Assembly: GCF_016890225.1 (NCBI RefSeq)
Contig: NZ_JAFELM010000032.1
Span: 1-33,123 of the forward strand
Reading direction: 5' to 3'
DNA: 33,123 nt
Source of the DNA: Bacillus suaedaesalsae
Lineage (GTDB): Bacteria > Bacillota > Bacilli > Bacillales > SA4
The position numbers and the translations under genes were made by a program. This document shows, one piece after another, positions 18,660 to 27,170 of the stretch (positions within the stretch are counted from its first letter, which is position 1; every line of letters starts with the position of its first letter). The notes beneath the pieces are model-generated. The model saw only the letters and a program-made list of their open reading frames with translations. It did not search any database and was not told the DNA's origin.

Positions 18660-19412
18660 TTACTCTAATTCTGCCTTTTCAGCTTCTGCTTCTGCCTTTA
18701 ATCTTTTCTTATAAGCTCCACGGGAAATTAGGATACTAATTTCATATAAAACGAATAGTGGAATGGAAACCATAAGATGCGAGATTAGTTCTGGTGGAGT
18801 AATCAACGCAGCAATAACTAACAGAATAAAATACGCATATTTTCTAATTTTTGATAGGAAATCAGGTGTTACAATACCCAGTCTCGTTAAAAACATAATG
18901 ACAACAGGTAATTGAAATAAAATCCCAAACGGAATGGTTAGCTGAAAAAGAAATTCGAAGTATTCGTTTATCCCAATTACTGTTTGAATCTCTAGCTTAT
19001 CAGATAACCGTAGCATAAACTCTACAATAAAAGGAAAGAGAATAAAGTATGAAAAAGCTAGTCCACTTAAAAACAGTACTAACGAAAATGGGATGTAGCT
19101 TAGCGTTACTTTACGTTCTTTCACATACAATCCTGGGCTAATAAAGGCCCATAGCTGGTAAAGAGTGATTGGGAAAGTAAGGATAAAGGCAAGAATAAAA
19201 GCAAATTCCATGTAAATTTTAAGTGGATCGGTTAATCGAAAAGCATTCATCGTTAGCTCTTTTGCTTCATCCGCTTGTTGTAAATAAACAATAAGTGACT
19301 CCACTAAAAAGAAACTTCCCACAAACGCTAGAAAGAAGAAAACGACTACGATGACAAGTCGTTTCCTAAGTTCCCCGATATGATCATAAACGGACATTTC
19401 ATTTTGATTCAT
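18660..19412 (-). CDS. tatC: Twin-arginine translocase subunit TatC
   Basis: This 250-aa membrane protein has six membrane segments and the TatC signatures HIGELRKRL (about 11-19) and FISPGLYVKERK (about 109-120). It is the receptor subunit that recognises twin-arginine signal peptides and, with TatA, exports folded proteins. The C-terminal tail is highly charged (KAEAEAEKAELE). It lies 16 bp after tatA with AGGATG upstream. The cargo is not identifiable here. B. subtilis has the TatAy-TatCy pair at this locus. Confidence 0.96.
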   Translation of the reverse strand: MNQNEMSVYDHIGELRKRLVIVVVFFFLAFVGSFFLVESLIVYLQQADEAKELTMNAFRLTDPLKIYMEFAFILAFILTFPITLYQLWAFISPGLYVKERKVTLSYIPFSLVLFLSGLAFSYFILFPFIVEFMLRLSDKLEIQTVIGINEYFEFLFQLTIPFGILFQLPVVIMFLTRLGIVTPDFLSKIRKYAYFILLVIAALITPPELISHLMVSIPLFVLYEISILISRGAYKKRLKAEAEAEKAELE

Positions 19413-19428
19413 TAAATTTCATCCTACC

Positions 19429-19614
19429 TTACTTGTCACCTTCGTTTTTCTTCACTACTTCATCGTCATCATCTGCTAATCCCTTTGTCGCGTTTTTAAA
19501 TTCACGAAGAGAATTACCAGCAGCCTTCCCTAACTCAGGTAGCTTTTTAGGTCCGAAAATTAATAGTGCTACACCTGCGATTAATACGATACTTCCAATA
19601 CCTAATGTTGGCAT
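19429..19614 (-). CDS. tatA: Twin-arginine translocase subunit TatA
   Basis: This 61-aa protein has one N-terminal membrane helix (about 4-21) and the TatA hinge and amphipathic helix FGPKKLPELGKAAG, then REFKNATKGL and an acidic tail DDDDE. It multimerises to open the Tat pathway. The frame is open from GTG 19623, but that GTG lies within the ribosome site AAAGGGGGTGA, so ATG 19614 (MPTLGIGSIV) is the start. It closely resembles TatAy and lies between rex and tatC. Confidence 0.94.
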   Translation of the reverse strand: MPTLGIGSIVLIAGVALLIFGPKKLPELGKAAGNSLREFKNATKGLADDDDEVVKKNEGDK

Positions 19615-19629
19615 CCCTTTCACCCCCTT

Positions 19630-20268
19630 TTAGTCTAACGGATAATTTTTCAAGAAATATACTAATGATTGTAACTCTACAGCTAAATCAATATGATGAA
19701 TGCGAACCGTATCCGGAACATTAATTCGTGCTGGTGTGAAATTCAAGATTCCTTTTATTCCAATTTGAACTAAGCGATCAGTTATAGGTTGTACAACTGA
19801 AGCTGGTACCGTGAGAATGGCAATGGCAACATCAGGAGTTAAACGCTCCTCTAATTCATCAAAATGATAAATCGGTACACCTCCAACTTCCTTCCCTACA
19901 ATCTCAGGGTTGATATCAAAGGCTTGTTCAATTTTCGTACTATTATTTTTAATAAAATTATAGTTTAAAAAGGCTTTCCCTAAATTTCCTACTCCAATAA
20001 GCGTAACTCTAGTTACTTCATCTTGATCGAGTGTTTTTCGGAAAAAAGATAATAAGTATTGTATATTATACCCATATCCTTTCTTACCGAGTGCTCCGAA
20101 GTATGAAAAATCTCTTCGTATTGTGGCTGAGTCGACCTTCACAGCTTCACTTAATTCAGCAGAAGATACACGTTGCTTTCCAGATGAATCTAGATTTTTT
20201 AAAAATCTATAATACAGCGGTAAGCGCTTGGCCGTAGCCTGTGGTATTTTTGGTTGTTCTTGATTCAT
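19630..20268 (-). CDS. rex: Redox-sensing transcriptional repressor Rex
   Basis: This 212-aa repressor senses the NADH/NAD+ ratio and controls fermentation and respiration genes. An N-terminal winged helix contains [19 protein letters not shown] and [14 protein letters not shown]. The Rossmann domain begins [14 protein letters not shown] (GxGNLG). A C-terminal domain-swap helix ([19 protein letters not shown]) completes the fold. ATG 20268 ([11 protein letters not shown]) is the start, with GGGTGAT upstream. The frame stays open 40 codons further, but that extension is translated from palindromic element B ([13 protein letters not shown]...) and is not part of Rex. Confidence 0.96.
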   Translation of the reverse strand: MNQEQPKIPQATAKRLPLYYRFLKNLDSSGKQRVSSAELSEAVKVDSATIRRDFSYFGALGKKGYGYNIQYLLSFFRKTLDQDEVTRVTLIGVGNLGKAFLNYNFIKNNSTKIEQAFDINPEIVGKEVGGVPIYHFDELEERLTPDVAIAILTVPASVVQPITDRLVQIGIKGILNFTPARINVPDTVRIHHIDLAVELQSLVYFLKNYPLD

Positions 20269-20301
20269 ACGTATCACCCGCATTTGTTTTAAACTGTCCG
20301 T

Positions 20302-20480
20302 TCCATTCCACTCTAGACACTTGCTTTCCGCGGGGAGAAATTCGAGCCTCCTCGGCTTCGCCTGTGGGGTCTCGGGCATTTTCTCCACTTCCCGCAGGAG
20401 TCAAGTGTCTTCCGCTCCATTACACTATTGTTGTATAAACATTAATATATTAAAAGCAACAAAGTCTAAAAAAACAGCCT
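20302..20480. repeat. MITE-like palindromic element B, one arm lost
   Basis: The core (about 20302-20425) aligns with the core of element A: shared blocks include GCTTTCCGCGGGGAG, CCTCCTCGGCTTCGCCTGT and TCCCGCAGGAGTC. On the moaC side, 20451-20480 read on the minus strand is AGGCTGTTTTTTTAGACTTT then GTTGCTTTT, matching the element A terminal repeat. No matching arm is present on the rex side. It fills most of the rex upstream region and ends 4 bp from the moaC stop codon. Confidence 0.75.
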
Positions 20481-20484
20481 TGAC

Positions 20485-20964
20485 TTATCTATGAAAATCT
20501 CCACTTTTCCCACCTGTTTTTTGGACTAAAAAAGTTGGACCAATTACCATTCCTTTATCAACAGCTTTACACATGTCGTATACGGTTAACGAACAGGCTG
20601 AAACAGCCGTTAATGCTTCCATTTCCACACCTGTACTTCCCTTTGTTTTAACTTCCCCTTCAATGACGAGAATATAAGATTGTTCTTTTTTCTCCCATTG
20701 AAATGTAATATTTACCCCTTTGATGGGGATTGGATGGCACATAGGAATGATGTCCGGTGTTTTCTTTGCTGCCATAATCCCAGCAACTTGTGCAACAGAA
20801 AGCACATCACCTTTTTCCATTTGGGCATGCACGATTTTTTCATAAATCTCTTCGGAAACTTCGACGCTTGATCGAGCAACGGCTGTTCTTACAGTATCAT
20901 TTTTTTCCGTAATATCAACCATTCTAGCTCGTCCTTCTTCATTAAAATGAGTAAAGTCTGCCAT
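20485..20964 (-). CDS. moaC: Cyclic pyranopterin monophosphate synthase MoaC
   Basis: This 159-aa enzyme turns 3',8-cyclo-7,8-dihydro-GTP into cyclic pyranopterin monophosphate in molybdenum cofactor synthesis, in the cytoplasm. Family active-site residues are in place: Lys51, His77 in PMCHP, Glu114 in GVEMEALTA, Asp130 and Lys133 in [10 protein letters not shown]. The length is normal. ATG start with AAGGAGGG. It precedes rex on the minus strand, as in B. subtilis, and diverges from ydiF. No other moa genes are in the window. Confidence 0.97.
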   Translation of the reverse strand: MADFTHFNEEGRARMVDITEKNDTVRTAVARSSVEVSEEIYEKIVHAQMEKGDVLSVAQVAGIMAAKKTPDIIPMCHPIPIKGVNITFQWEKKEQSYILVIEGEVKTKGSTGVEMEALTAVSACSLTVYDMCKAVDKGMVIGPTFLVQKTGGKSGDFHR

Positions 20965-21126
20965 GCAAACCCTCCTTACATGCTATCATACATAAGACTA
21001 TACACTATTTCTAATGAGTTGTCGCTTTTGCTTTTTGAATTATTTGTAACAACTTCTCTCTTCTCCTCTATTGCTCGCATGTGGAAAAATATATACACTA
21101 AGATAGAGGAATAGAGGTGAACTTCA

Positions 21127-23061
21127 ATGATTTTATTACAATGTAATGGGATCTCAAAATATTATGGCTCTGAGCCTATCTTATCGAATATAAAGCTTGA
21201 AGTACAATCTAAGGACAGGATTGCCCTTGTCGGACGTAATGGCGCAGGTAAATCGACCTTGTTAAAAATAATTGCAGGAATTATCTCTAAAGATGGTGGA
21301 GAAATCATTAAGCCTAAAGATGTGACAATCGGCTATTTAGCTCAGCACACTGGCTTAGAAACAACTCTCTCTATTTGGGACGAGATGTTAACAGTTTTTT
21401 CCCATTTACGTAGTCAGGAAAAAGAACTACGAAATATGGAATCACAAATGGGAGATCCCGATTTAATTGCGGATACACCAAGATATGAACGTTTATTAAA
21501 AGAATATGATTTGTCACAAGAGCAGTTTAAGCAATCAGGTGGATATCAATATGAATCTGATATTCGTTCTGTTATTCACGGCTTAGGTTTTGCACATTTT
21601 GATCATAGTACTCCTATCTCTACTTTAAGTGGAGGACAAAAAACAAGACTGGCATTAGGAAAGCTACTATTAACAAAGCCAGATTTATTAATATTGGACG
21701 AGCCGACGAACCATTTAGATATGGATACCCTTGCATGGCTTGAACAATATTTAAGCTCTTACCCTGGTGCAATTTTAATCGTATCTCATGACCGTTACTT
21801 TTTAGATAAAGTCGTCAATCAGGTTTACGAGATTTCAAGAACATCCATTACAAAGTATCATGGTAACTACAGCCGCTATCTTGTTCAAAAAGCCGAAAAC
21901 TATGAACGTGATCTGAAACAGTTTGAAAAACAACAAGATGAGGTTGCGAAACTAAAAGACTTTATCCAAAAGAATATCGCAAGAGCATCTACAACCAAAC
22001 GTGCACAAAGTAGAAGAAAGCAGCTTGACCGTATGGAGCTTATGGACAAGCCATCCGGTGATGAAAAATCTGCTTCTTTTCACTTTGGTATAGAAAAGCA
22101 AAGTGGAAATGATGTTGTAAAGGTGAACGAGATAGCGCTTAGCTACGATAACATTATACCAACGATCCAAAACATCACCTTCACGTTACAACGTGGCGAT
22201 AGTGCGGCTTTAATTGGTCCTAATGGAATTGGTAAATCTACGTTATTAAAAGGGATTATGAATAAAATTACGCCACTTAAAGGTTCAATTCAGTTTGGAT
22301 CAAACGTTTCAATCGGATACTATGACCAAGAGCAAGCAAACTTAAAATCTAATAAGCGTGTTCTAAATGAACTTTGGGACGATTATCCGTTACTACCCGA
22401 AAAAGACATTCGAACTATACTCGGTAACTTCCTATTCTCGGGCGATGATGTGCTCAAAGAAGTGTCAACACTTAGCGGTGGTGAAAAAGCCCGCTTAGCA
22501 CTAGCTAAACTGATGATGCAAAAGGCAAACCTACTAATTTTGGATGAGCCAACGAACCATCTGGACTTAGATAGTAAAGAAGTGCTAGAGAATTCGTTAA
22601 TTGATTATCCAGGAACAATTTTGTTCGTATCTCATGACCGTTACTTTATTAACAGGATATCAACAAGAGTGTTAGAACTTTCTCCTGATTCAGTTACTAA
22701 CTATTTAGGAGACTACGATTACTTCCTTGAGAAGAAACAAATGCTTTTAGAACTTGAGGAGCTTGAAGAGAAAGAAAAAGGTGTAATTGAAAAATCAGTT
22801 AAAGAAGAAAAGCGCAGCTTCGAAGAGGAAAAAGAACTAAAACGACTGGAGCGAGCACGAAAAAGAAGAATCGAAGAAATTGAATCTGAAATTGTGGTGC
22901 TTGAAGAGCAAATCTCAGATAACGATGAGAAACTTTGTGATCCAGAAGTATACCAAGACCACGAACTCGTTCAAAAACTGAATGACGAAAACCAACATGC
23001 AAACGAAAAACTAGAAGCCCTTATGGAAGAATGGGAACAACTTGTGGAGAAACAACAATAA
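21127..23061 (+). CDS. ydiF: ABC-F family ATPase YdiF
   Basis: This 644-aa soluble protein has two ABC cassettes and no membrane domain. Walker A motifs are GRNGAGKST (about 36) and GPNGIGKST (about 364). Signature motifs are LSGGQKTRLA (about 167) and LSGGEKARLA (about 449). LLILDEPTNHLD occurs in both cassettes. The linker has the ABC-F P-site tRNA interaction motif region (about 240-330, basic and coiled). A long charged coiled-coil C-terminal domain (about 540-644) follows. ABC-F proteins act on ribosomes, easing translation or protecting from antibiotics; YdiF's own role is not settled. ATG start with AGAGGTGA. It diverges from moaC and converges on tsaD. Confidence 0.94.
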   Translation: MILLQCNGISKYYGSEPILSNIKLEVQSKDRIALVGRNGAGKSTLLKIIAGIISKDGGEIIKPKDVTIGYLAQHTGLETTLSIWDEMLTVFSHLRSQEKELRNMESQMGDPDLIADTPRYERLLKEYDLSQEQFKQSGGYQYESDIRSVIHGLGFAHFDHSTPISTLSGGQKTRLALGKLLLTKPDLLILDEPTNHLDMDTLAWLEQYLSSYPGAILIVSHDRYFLDKVVNQVYEISRTSITKYHGNYSRYLVQKAENYERDLKQFEKQQDEVAKLKDFIQKNIARASTTKRAQSRRKQLDRMELMDKPSGDEKSASFHFGIEKQSGNDVVKVNEIALSYDNIIPTIQNITFTLQRGDSAALIGPNGIGKSTLLKGIMNKITPLKGSIQFGSNVSIGYYDQEQANLKSNKRVLNELWDDYPLLPEKDIRTILGNFLFSGDDVLKEVSTLSGGEKARLALAKLMMQKANLLILDEPTNHLDLDSKEVLENSLIDYPGTILFVSHDRYFINRISTRVLELSPDSVTNYLGDYDYFLEKKQMLLELEELEEKEKGVIEKSVKEEKRSFEEEKELKRLERARKRRIEEIESEIVVLEEQISDNDEKLCDPEVYQDHELVQKLNDENQHANEKLEALMEEWEQLVEKQQ

Positions 23062-23076
23062 AACACTATTATGATC

Positions 23077-23259
23077 TGTGGATATCACACTTATCCACAG
23101 AAACAAATGAAAAAGAGTCAGCAGTTTAATGCTGACTCTTTTTTTTACTCACATATACACAAAGTTATACACATTACAAACAATGTAAAAAAGCCACCCC
23201 TTAAAACTTATCCACATTACACAGATCATTTTATGCACATATGCACATTTTTATCCACA
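23077..23259. promoter_or_regulatory. DnaA-box cluster between ydiF and tsaD
   Basis: Within 183 bp there are three exact TTATCCACA boxes (23091, 23208, 23251) and two more fitting TTATNCACA (TTATACACA at 23165, TTATGCACA at 23231), all on the plus strand. One 8/9 box lies on the minus strand (TGTGGATAT, 23077), and near matches occur at 23153 and about 23239. Chance would give almost none. I recall that one of the six B. subtilis DnaA-box clusters outside oriC lies at gcp (tsaD), which this would match. Such clusters titrate DnaA or regulate neighbours. Confidence 0.85.
23111..23148 (+). terminator. ydiF terminator
   Basis: A 13-bp stem (23111-23123 and 23130-23142, loop GTTTAA) is followed by TTTTTT. 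The A-rich left flank makes it potentially bidirectional. It lies inside the DnaA-box cluster. Confidence 0.9.
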
Positions 23260-23282
23260 AAACGAATAAACTCTGTACAACT

Positions 23283-23333
23283 TTAACACTTTAAAGGAGT
23301 GGGGGCCTGTCCCCCACTCCTTTAAAGTGTTAA
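23283..23333. repeat. Perfect 23-bp inverted repeat with CCTGT loop
   Basis: Arms 23283-23305 and 23311-23333 are perfectly complementary (ends GGAGTGGGGG / CCCCCACTCC), forming a very stable G+C-topped hairpin between the convergent genes ydiF and tsaD. It lacks a T-run on either side. It resembles a dispersed repeat; I recall similar GGGGGCCTGTCCCCC-type hairpins between genes in other Bacillus genomes. Confidence 0.75.
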
Positions 23334-23334
23334 A

Positions 23335-23381
23335 AAGCATCTACTTTTTCACTTATTAACATAGTAAAAAGTAGATGCTTT
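23335..23381 (-). terminator. tsa operon terminator
   Basis: Arm AAAGCATCTACTTTTT on the plus strand (23335-23350 region) pairs with AAAAAGTAGATGCTTT (23366-23381). On the minus strand the stem is followed by TTTTAAC. The right arm is repeated at 23405-23420, so two alternative hairpins can form with the single left arm. Confidence 0.75.
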
Positions 23382-23427
23382 ACTTATTCACTTATTAACA
23401 TAGTAAAAAGTAGATGCTTTACTTATT
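23350..23427. repeat. Two exact tandem copies of a 39-bp unit
   Basis: 23350-23388 and 23389-23427 are identical (CACTTATTAACATAGTAAAA... to ...GCTTTACTTATT) and contain one terminator arm each. The identity suggests a recent slip-strand or recombination duplication just after tsaD. Confidence 0.92.
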
Positions 23428-23441
23428 CACATTCCATTAAC

Positions 23442-24458
23442 TTAAAAAGACTTCAACATTAACCCCGGGTTTCCGTTGAGTGATAACTCGGAGCGTACTC
23501 CTTTTTCAAACGCCACACTTCCTACTGCGGCGATCATCGCTGCATTGTCTGTACATAACGACAAAGGTGGAATAGTGAGCTCCACATCTGGAAGTTCCTT
23601 AAACGACTCTTCTAGTCGCGCACGAAGGCCTTTGTTAGCCGCTACTCCTCCAGCTAAGACAACTTGCACCACAGCAAAATCTTGTGCTGCCTTTACTGTC
23701 TTTGTGACCAACACATCAATAACACTTTCCTGGAAACTCGCAGCTAAATCCTCTGGTTTAATATCCTCGCCCCTTTGCTTCGCATTGTGCAAAGTGTTGA
23801 TAACCGCTGATTTTAATCCACTGAAACTAAAATCATATGAATCTGGCTCTAACCAAGCTCTCGGTAGATCTAGCACTGGGCTTCCTTCATGTGCTAATTT
23901 ATCGATGTGCGGTCCACCCGGATAAGGTAAGCTCAATGTTCTCGCAACCTTATCATATGCTTCACCAGCAGCATCATCACGCGTCTCTCCAATCACTTCA
24001 AAATCTCCATGATCCTTCATTAACACAAGCTCTGTATGTCCGCCAGAGACAACAAGCGCCAGTAAAGGAAACTGGAATTCCGTAATAAACCGATTCGCAT
24101 AAATATGGCCAGCAATATGATGCACTCCAACTAACGGTATATTATGTGCAAAAGCTAAAGCCTTCGCTGCATTAACACCAATTAACAATGCTCCCACTAA
24201 CCCCGGCCCTTCCGTCACGGCAATCGCATTAATATCCTCATACGTAACGTTCGCCTCCTTCATTGCCTCTTCTAACACAATCGTTAATTGTTCAACATGA
24301 TGTCTAGACGCAATTTCCGGTACTACTCCTCCAAAACGTTTATGACTTTCAATCTGCGAAGCCACAACATTTGAAAGAATCTCGTTTCCGTTTCTTACGA
24401 TTGCTACCGCTGTCTCATCACAGCTTGTTTCAATTCCTAATATGATCTGATGTTTCAT
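23442..24458 (-). CDS. tsaD: tRNA N6-adenosine threonylcarbamoyltransferase TsaD
   Basis: This 338-aa Kae1/Qri7/YgjD enzyme moves threonylcarbamoyl to A37 of ANN-reading tRNAs, with TsaB and TsaE. The ASKHA fold starts [13 protein letters not shown]. The metal-binding HxxxH is H114-IAG-H118 in VGVHHIAGH, with SFSGLKSAV and [12 protein letters not shown] further on. The length is normal. ATG start with GGGTGAA. It overlaps rimI by 29 nt and is last in the thiL-tsaE-tsaB-rimI-tsaD operon. An older name is gcp. Confidence 0.97.
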   Translation of the reverse strand: MKHQIILGIETSCDETAVAIVRNGNEILSNVVASQIESHKRFGGVVPEIASRHHVEQLTIVLEEAMKEANVTYEDINAIAVTEGPGLVGALLIGVNAAKALAFAHNIPLVGVHHIAGHIYANRFITEFQFPLLALVVSGGHTELVLMKDHGDFEVIGETRDDAAGEAYDKVARTLSLPYPGGPHIDKLAHEGSPVLDLPRAWLEPDSYDFSFSGLKSAVINTLHNAKQRGEDIKPEDLAASFQESVIDVLVTKTVKAAQDFAVVQVVLAGGVAANKGLRARLEESFKELPDVELTIPPLSLCTDNAAMIAAVGSVAFEKGVRSELSLNGNPGLMLKSF

Positions 24459-24906
24459 TAATATTCACCCACATAACTAGAGCATCTTCATTGTTATCCG
24501 TATAATACCTTTTTCTGATGCCCCCATTTTGAAATCCTAACTTTCGATATAACCTCTGCGCTACTTCATTTGAAACACGCACTTCTAGTGAAACATGATT
24601 TGCACCTAACGCCTTTGCTAGTTCCAACGCTTGGCTCATCAACGCTTCTCCAAGCTTACGTCCTCGGTATTCTGGTAGTACAGCAACATTGGTAATGTGT
24701 GCATCCTCAAGAACAACCCATAGACCACAATAACCAATTATCTCGTCACTATCTTGCATTACAACATAACTTGCATATGGATTGTTTACTATTTCACTAT
24801 AAAATGCTTCTGCACTCCAAGGAGTCGCAAAAGATGAGTGCTCAATTTTTAAAATATCATCAATATCTTCTACTTTCATAAGTCTGAAGGTAACCGAACT
24901 ATTCAC
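24430..24906 (-). CDS. rimI: Ribosomal protein-alanine N-acetyltransferase RimI (GNAT family)
   Basis: A 158-aa GNAT acetyltransferase. The acetyl-CoA loop is [15 protein letters not shown] (R/QxxGxG/A type), followed by [22 protein letters not shown], the usual RimI end. It probably acetylates the N-terminus of a ribosomal protein, S18 in E. coli; the substrate here is inferred. The frame is open to 24948 inside tsaB, but GTG 24906 has GGGGGA just before it and starts 11 bp after the tsaB stop. Confidence 0.92.
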   Translation of the reverse strand: MNSSVTFRLMKVEDIDDILKIEHSSFATPWSAEAFYSEIVNNPYASYVVMQDSDEIIGYCGLWVVLEDAHITNVAVLPEYRGRKLGEALMSQALELAKALGANHVSLEVRVSNEVAQRLYRKLGFQNGGIRKRYYTDNNEDALVMWVNINETSDHIRN

Positions 24907-24917
24907 TCGAATTCCCC

Positions 24918-25613
24918 CTACTTTGAAGTCTTTTGCGATGCAAGCCAATTGGCCTCAGCTTCCGCTAATCTAAGATAGCTTGGTACAAAAGAATGAGTCA
25001 ATTCTGCTTCTCTATTTGCACCAATTAAACCTAGTAATGATGGTCTTGGGTTCCAATCTGTGAACTCAGCAAACAATGCTTGATTACCAAGTTTTGCTTG
25101 AATCGTCTCTTCATGAATCGGCAAATCATTTCCTATAAATAATACTGGTTTCAAACGTTCCTTCAGTTGCTCTAACCAACTTTCAATATGCACGTTTTGA
25201 TCCTCAATGACCATATTTACCCCAGCACCATCTGTTTCATATAAACCCGTATATAGTAACTGTCTACGTGCATCCATAATCGGACAAACAAACCCATCAA
25301 AGCCCTTCCCATTCCAAGCTATATGCTCAAGACTAGAAACTCCAATAAGGGGAATGTTTAAGCTCCAGGCCATTGTTTTTGCAATGCTTACACCAATTCT
25401 TACCCCTGTATAAGATCCAGGACCCTTCGCTACAACTATTTTATGAAGCATTTTAGGTGTTATATCACAATCCTTCATTAATTTTTCAATGGCAGGCATT
25501 AAGCGAATTGAATGGTTCTTCTTAATATTTGTGATGAACTCACCAATCACTTGATGATTGTCTATAATGGCAACTCCCATTACATTCGTCGACGTATCAA
25601 TTGCTAATATCAT
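24918..25613 (-). CDS. tsaB: tRNA threonylcarbamoyladenosine biosynthesis protein TsaB
   Basis: This 231-aa inactive-paralogue partner of TsaD is needed for t6A modification. The ASKHA-type N-terminus MILAIDTSTNVMGVAI is followed by KGPGSYTGVRIGV and PLIGVSSLEHIAW, typical of TsaB/YeaZ. It lacks the HxxxH metal motif of TsaD, as TsaB should. Its ATG overlaps the tsaE stop by 4 nt, so translation is probably coupled. Confidence 0.96.
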   Translation of the reverse strand: MILAIDTSTNVMGVAIIDNHQVIGEFITNIKKNHSIRLMPAIEKLMKDCDITPKMLHKIVVAKGPGSYTGVRIGVSIAKTMAWSLNIPLIGVSSLEHIAWNGKGFDGFVCPIMDARRQLLYTGLYETDGAGVNMVIEDQNVHIESWLEQLKERLKPVLFIGNDLPIHEETIQAKLGNQALFAEFTDWNPRPSLLGLIGANREAELTHSFVPSYLRLAEAEANWLASQKTSK

Positions 25614-26068
25614 TGTGTCTTTAACTCCTCGCCTAACATTCCATAACGCTCCCCAATTGCATCAAGCGTTATCGTTCTTTTTGTATCATCTACTCGTTTA
25701 ATCGTTATTAGTCCATATTCTGTGGGGAGCTGATCTTGAATTAAATGTGCCCATTCTACCACTGACACACCTTCCCCATTGAAATATTCATCAAAACCTA
25801 GATCTTCAAATGAATCATCCATACGATATACATCCATATGGTATAAAGGTAGTCGCCCTTGATATTCCTTTATTATCGTAAAAGTTGGGCTATTTACGTT
25901 TCGTGTAATACCTAATCCCTTAGCCAATCCCTTTGTAAAAGTAGTCTTACCTGCCCCAAGATCACCCTCAAGTAATAGGACATCACCTGGTTTGGCAAGT
26001 TCCCCTATCTTATACGCTAATTCTCTTGTTTCTTCTTCACTATTTGTTATCCATTCAAAACTCTTCAT
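25610..26068 (-). CDS. tsaE: tRNA threonylcarbamoyladenosine biosynthesis ATPase TsaE
   Basis: This 152-aa P-loop ATPase regulates turnover of the TsaBD complex. Walker A is GDLGAGKT (about 35-42), with VNSPTFTIIKEY (switch region), YHMDVYRM and VVEWAHLI following. The frame is open from TTG 26086, overlapping thiL, but ATG 26068 (MKSFEWITNS) follows GGTGATAAC and fits the family length. Confidence 0.95.
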   Translation of the reverse strand: MKSFEWITNSEEETRELAYKIGELAKPGDVLLLEGDLGAGKTTFTKGLAKGLGITRNVNSPTFTIIKEYQGRLPLYHMDVYRMDDSFEDLGFDEYFNGEGVSVVEWAHLIQDQLPTEYGLITIKRVDDTKRTITLDAIGERYGMLGEELKTQ

Positions 26069-26078
26069 GTTATCACCA

Positions 26079-27056
26079 TTACCCAAAATGATTGTATCCT
26101 GCTTTTTTCAATTCTATTGATTCTCCATTATTATTTAGAAACACCCTACCTGTACCTCTTACCACGTTTCCAATATGCGTGATTCGTATATTCTCTTTAT
26201 TAAATTCTAGTAAAAGCTGGTCCCAATTTTCCGGGGAAACTGTACCTAGTAGTTCATAATCTTCTCCACCATATAAAGCCCATTGAATCGCTTCTTTTCT
26301 CCCAAATGAGAGTATTTCTTCTGAAAGAGGAATCGCATATTCATCTATCACAATATTTACTTGGCTTGCTGTAGCAATCTCTATTGCTTCACTTGCCACT
26401 CCATCACTAATATCATTCGCTGAAGCTCTAGGTAAACCTTTAAGAATCCTTCCTGCTTTTACTTGGGGAGAGGGCAGTTGGTGCCTGTTTAATAAATTTG
26501 TATGTTTTCTATTACTAGTGTTATCTGATAAGAGTATATGTAAACCTGCAGCCGAATCTCCGACATTCCCAGTTAAAAAAACGAAATCACCTGGTTTGGC
26601 ATTACTTCGTTTCAAAACTTTCCCTTGTTCGATTTCACCAAGAACTGTAACCGTTACAACCAATGGTCCCTCAATCGATACAGTGTCTCCACCAATTAAC
26701 GTCATTTCATACTGATTAGCAAGTTCACTCATTCCACAATAAATATCGAGTAACTCCTGTTCCTGCCATGTTGACGGAATAGCAATGGACACGAGATAAA
26801 ATGTTGGAATCCCCCCCATTGCTGCAATATCACTAATATTAGAGGCTAATGCTTTATGTCCTATATGATGTGGTTTCATCGTCTCCCGTTTAAAATGTAC
26901 ACCTTCAACCATCGTATCCTTACAAACAACAGTATCCATTTTGTGATGAGGTCGAATAATCGCAGCGTCATCCCCAATACCTTCTATAACACTCTTTGGT
27001 ATTTGTTGATTTGACGAGATCTTATTTATAAAATCAAATTCATCTTTAATTCCCAT
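26079..27056 (-). CDS. thiL: Thiamine-monophosphate kinase ThiL
   Basis: This 325-aa enzyme phosphorylates thiamine monophosphate to the active cofactor thiamine diphosphate with ATP. Family motifs are IGDDAAII (Asp29/Asp30, metal binding), DTMVEGVHF, NISDIAAMGG, IGGDTVS, DISDGVA and YGGEDYELL. PurM/AIR synthase-type fold. ATG start with a weak AGTGGTG site. It is the first gene of the operon and follows a terminator, so a promoter should lie in 27057-27090, though none is obvious. No TPP riboswitch is seen. Confidence 0.97.
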   Translation of the reverse strand: MGIKDEFDFINKISSNQQIPKSVIEGIGDDAAIIRPHHKMDTVVCKDTMVEGVHFKRETMKPHHIGHKALASNISDIAAMGGIPTFYLVSIAIPSTWQEQELLDIYCGMSELANQYEMTLIGGDTVSIEGPLVVTVTVLGEIEQGKVLKRSNAKPGDFVFLTGNVGDSAAGLHILLSDNTSNRKHTNLLNRHQLPSPQVKAGRILKGLPRASANDISDGVASEAIEIATASQVNIVIDEYAIPLSEEILSFGRKEAIQWALYGGEDYELLGTVSPENWDQLLLEFNKENIRITHIGNVVRGTGRVFLNNNGESIELKKAGYNHFG

Positions 27057-27087
27057 ATTAGCACCACTTTAAGTTATGTTAACATTA

Positions 27088-27114
27088 AAAAACCCTTAGA
27101 GTATACCAAGGGTT
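27088..27114 (-). terminator. Terminator of the PLP-enzyme gene
   Basis: Minus-strand stem AACCCTT / AAGGGTT (27108-27114 and 27091-27097, 10-nt loop GGTATACTCT) followed by TTTTTTAATG. It separates the PLP-enzyme gene from thiL. Confidence 0.8.
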
Positions 27115-27170
27115 CTATTGTCATTTTCTTATTATTATTGAAAAAAAGCAAATAAATTTAGCTTGAGCTA

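Noticed and set aside
18435-18668. 77-codon plus-strand frame in element A
   Set aside because: It lies entirely in a palindromic non-coding repeat and has no ribosome site.
20269-20388. N-terminal extension of Rex
   Set aside because: It is translated from palindromic element B; known Rex proteins start at the [11 protein letters not shown] equivalent, which has its own ribosome site.
23283-23427. CRISPR-like repeats
   Set aside because: Only two directly adjacent identical units without spacers plus a hairpin; no cas genes in the window.
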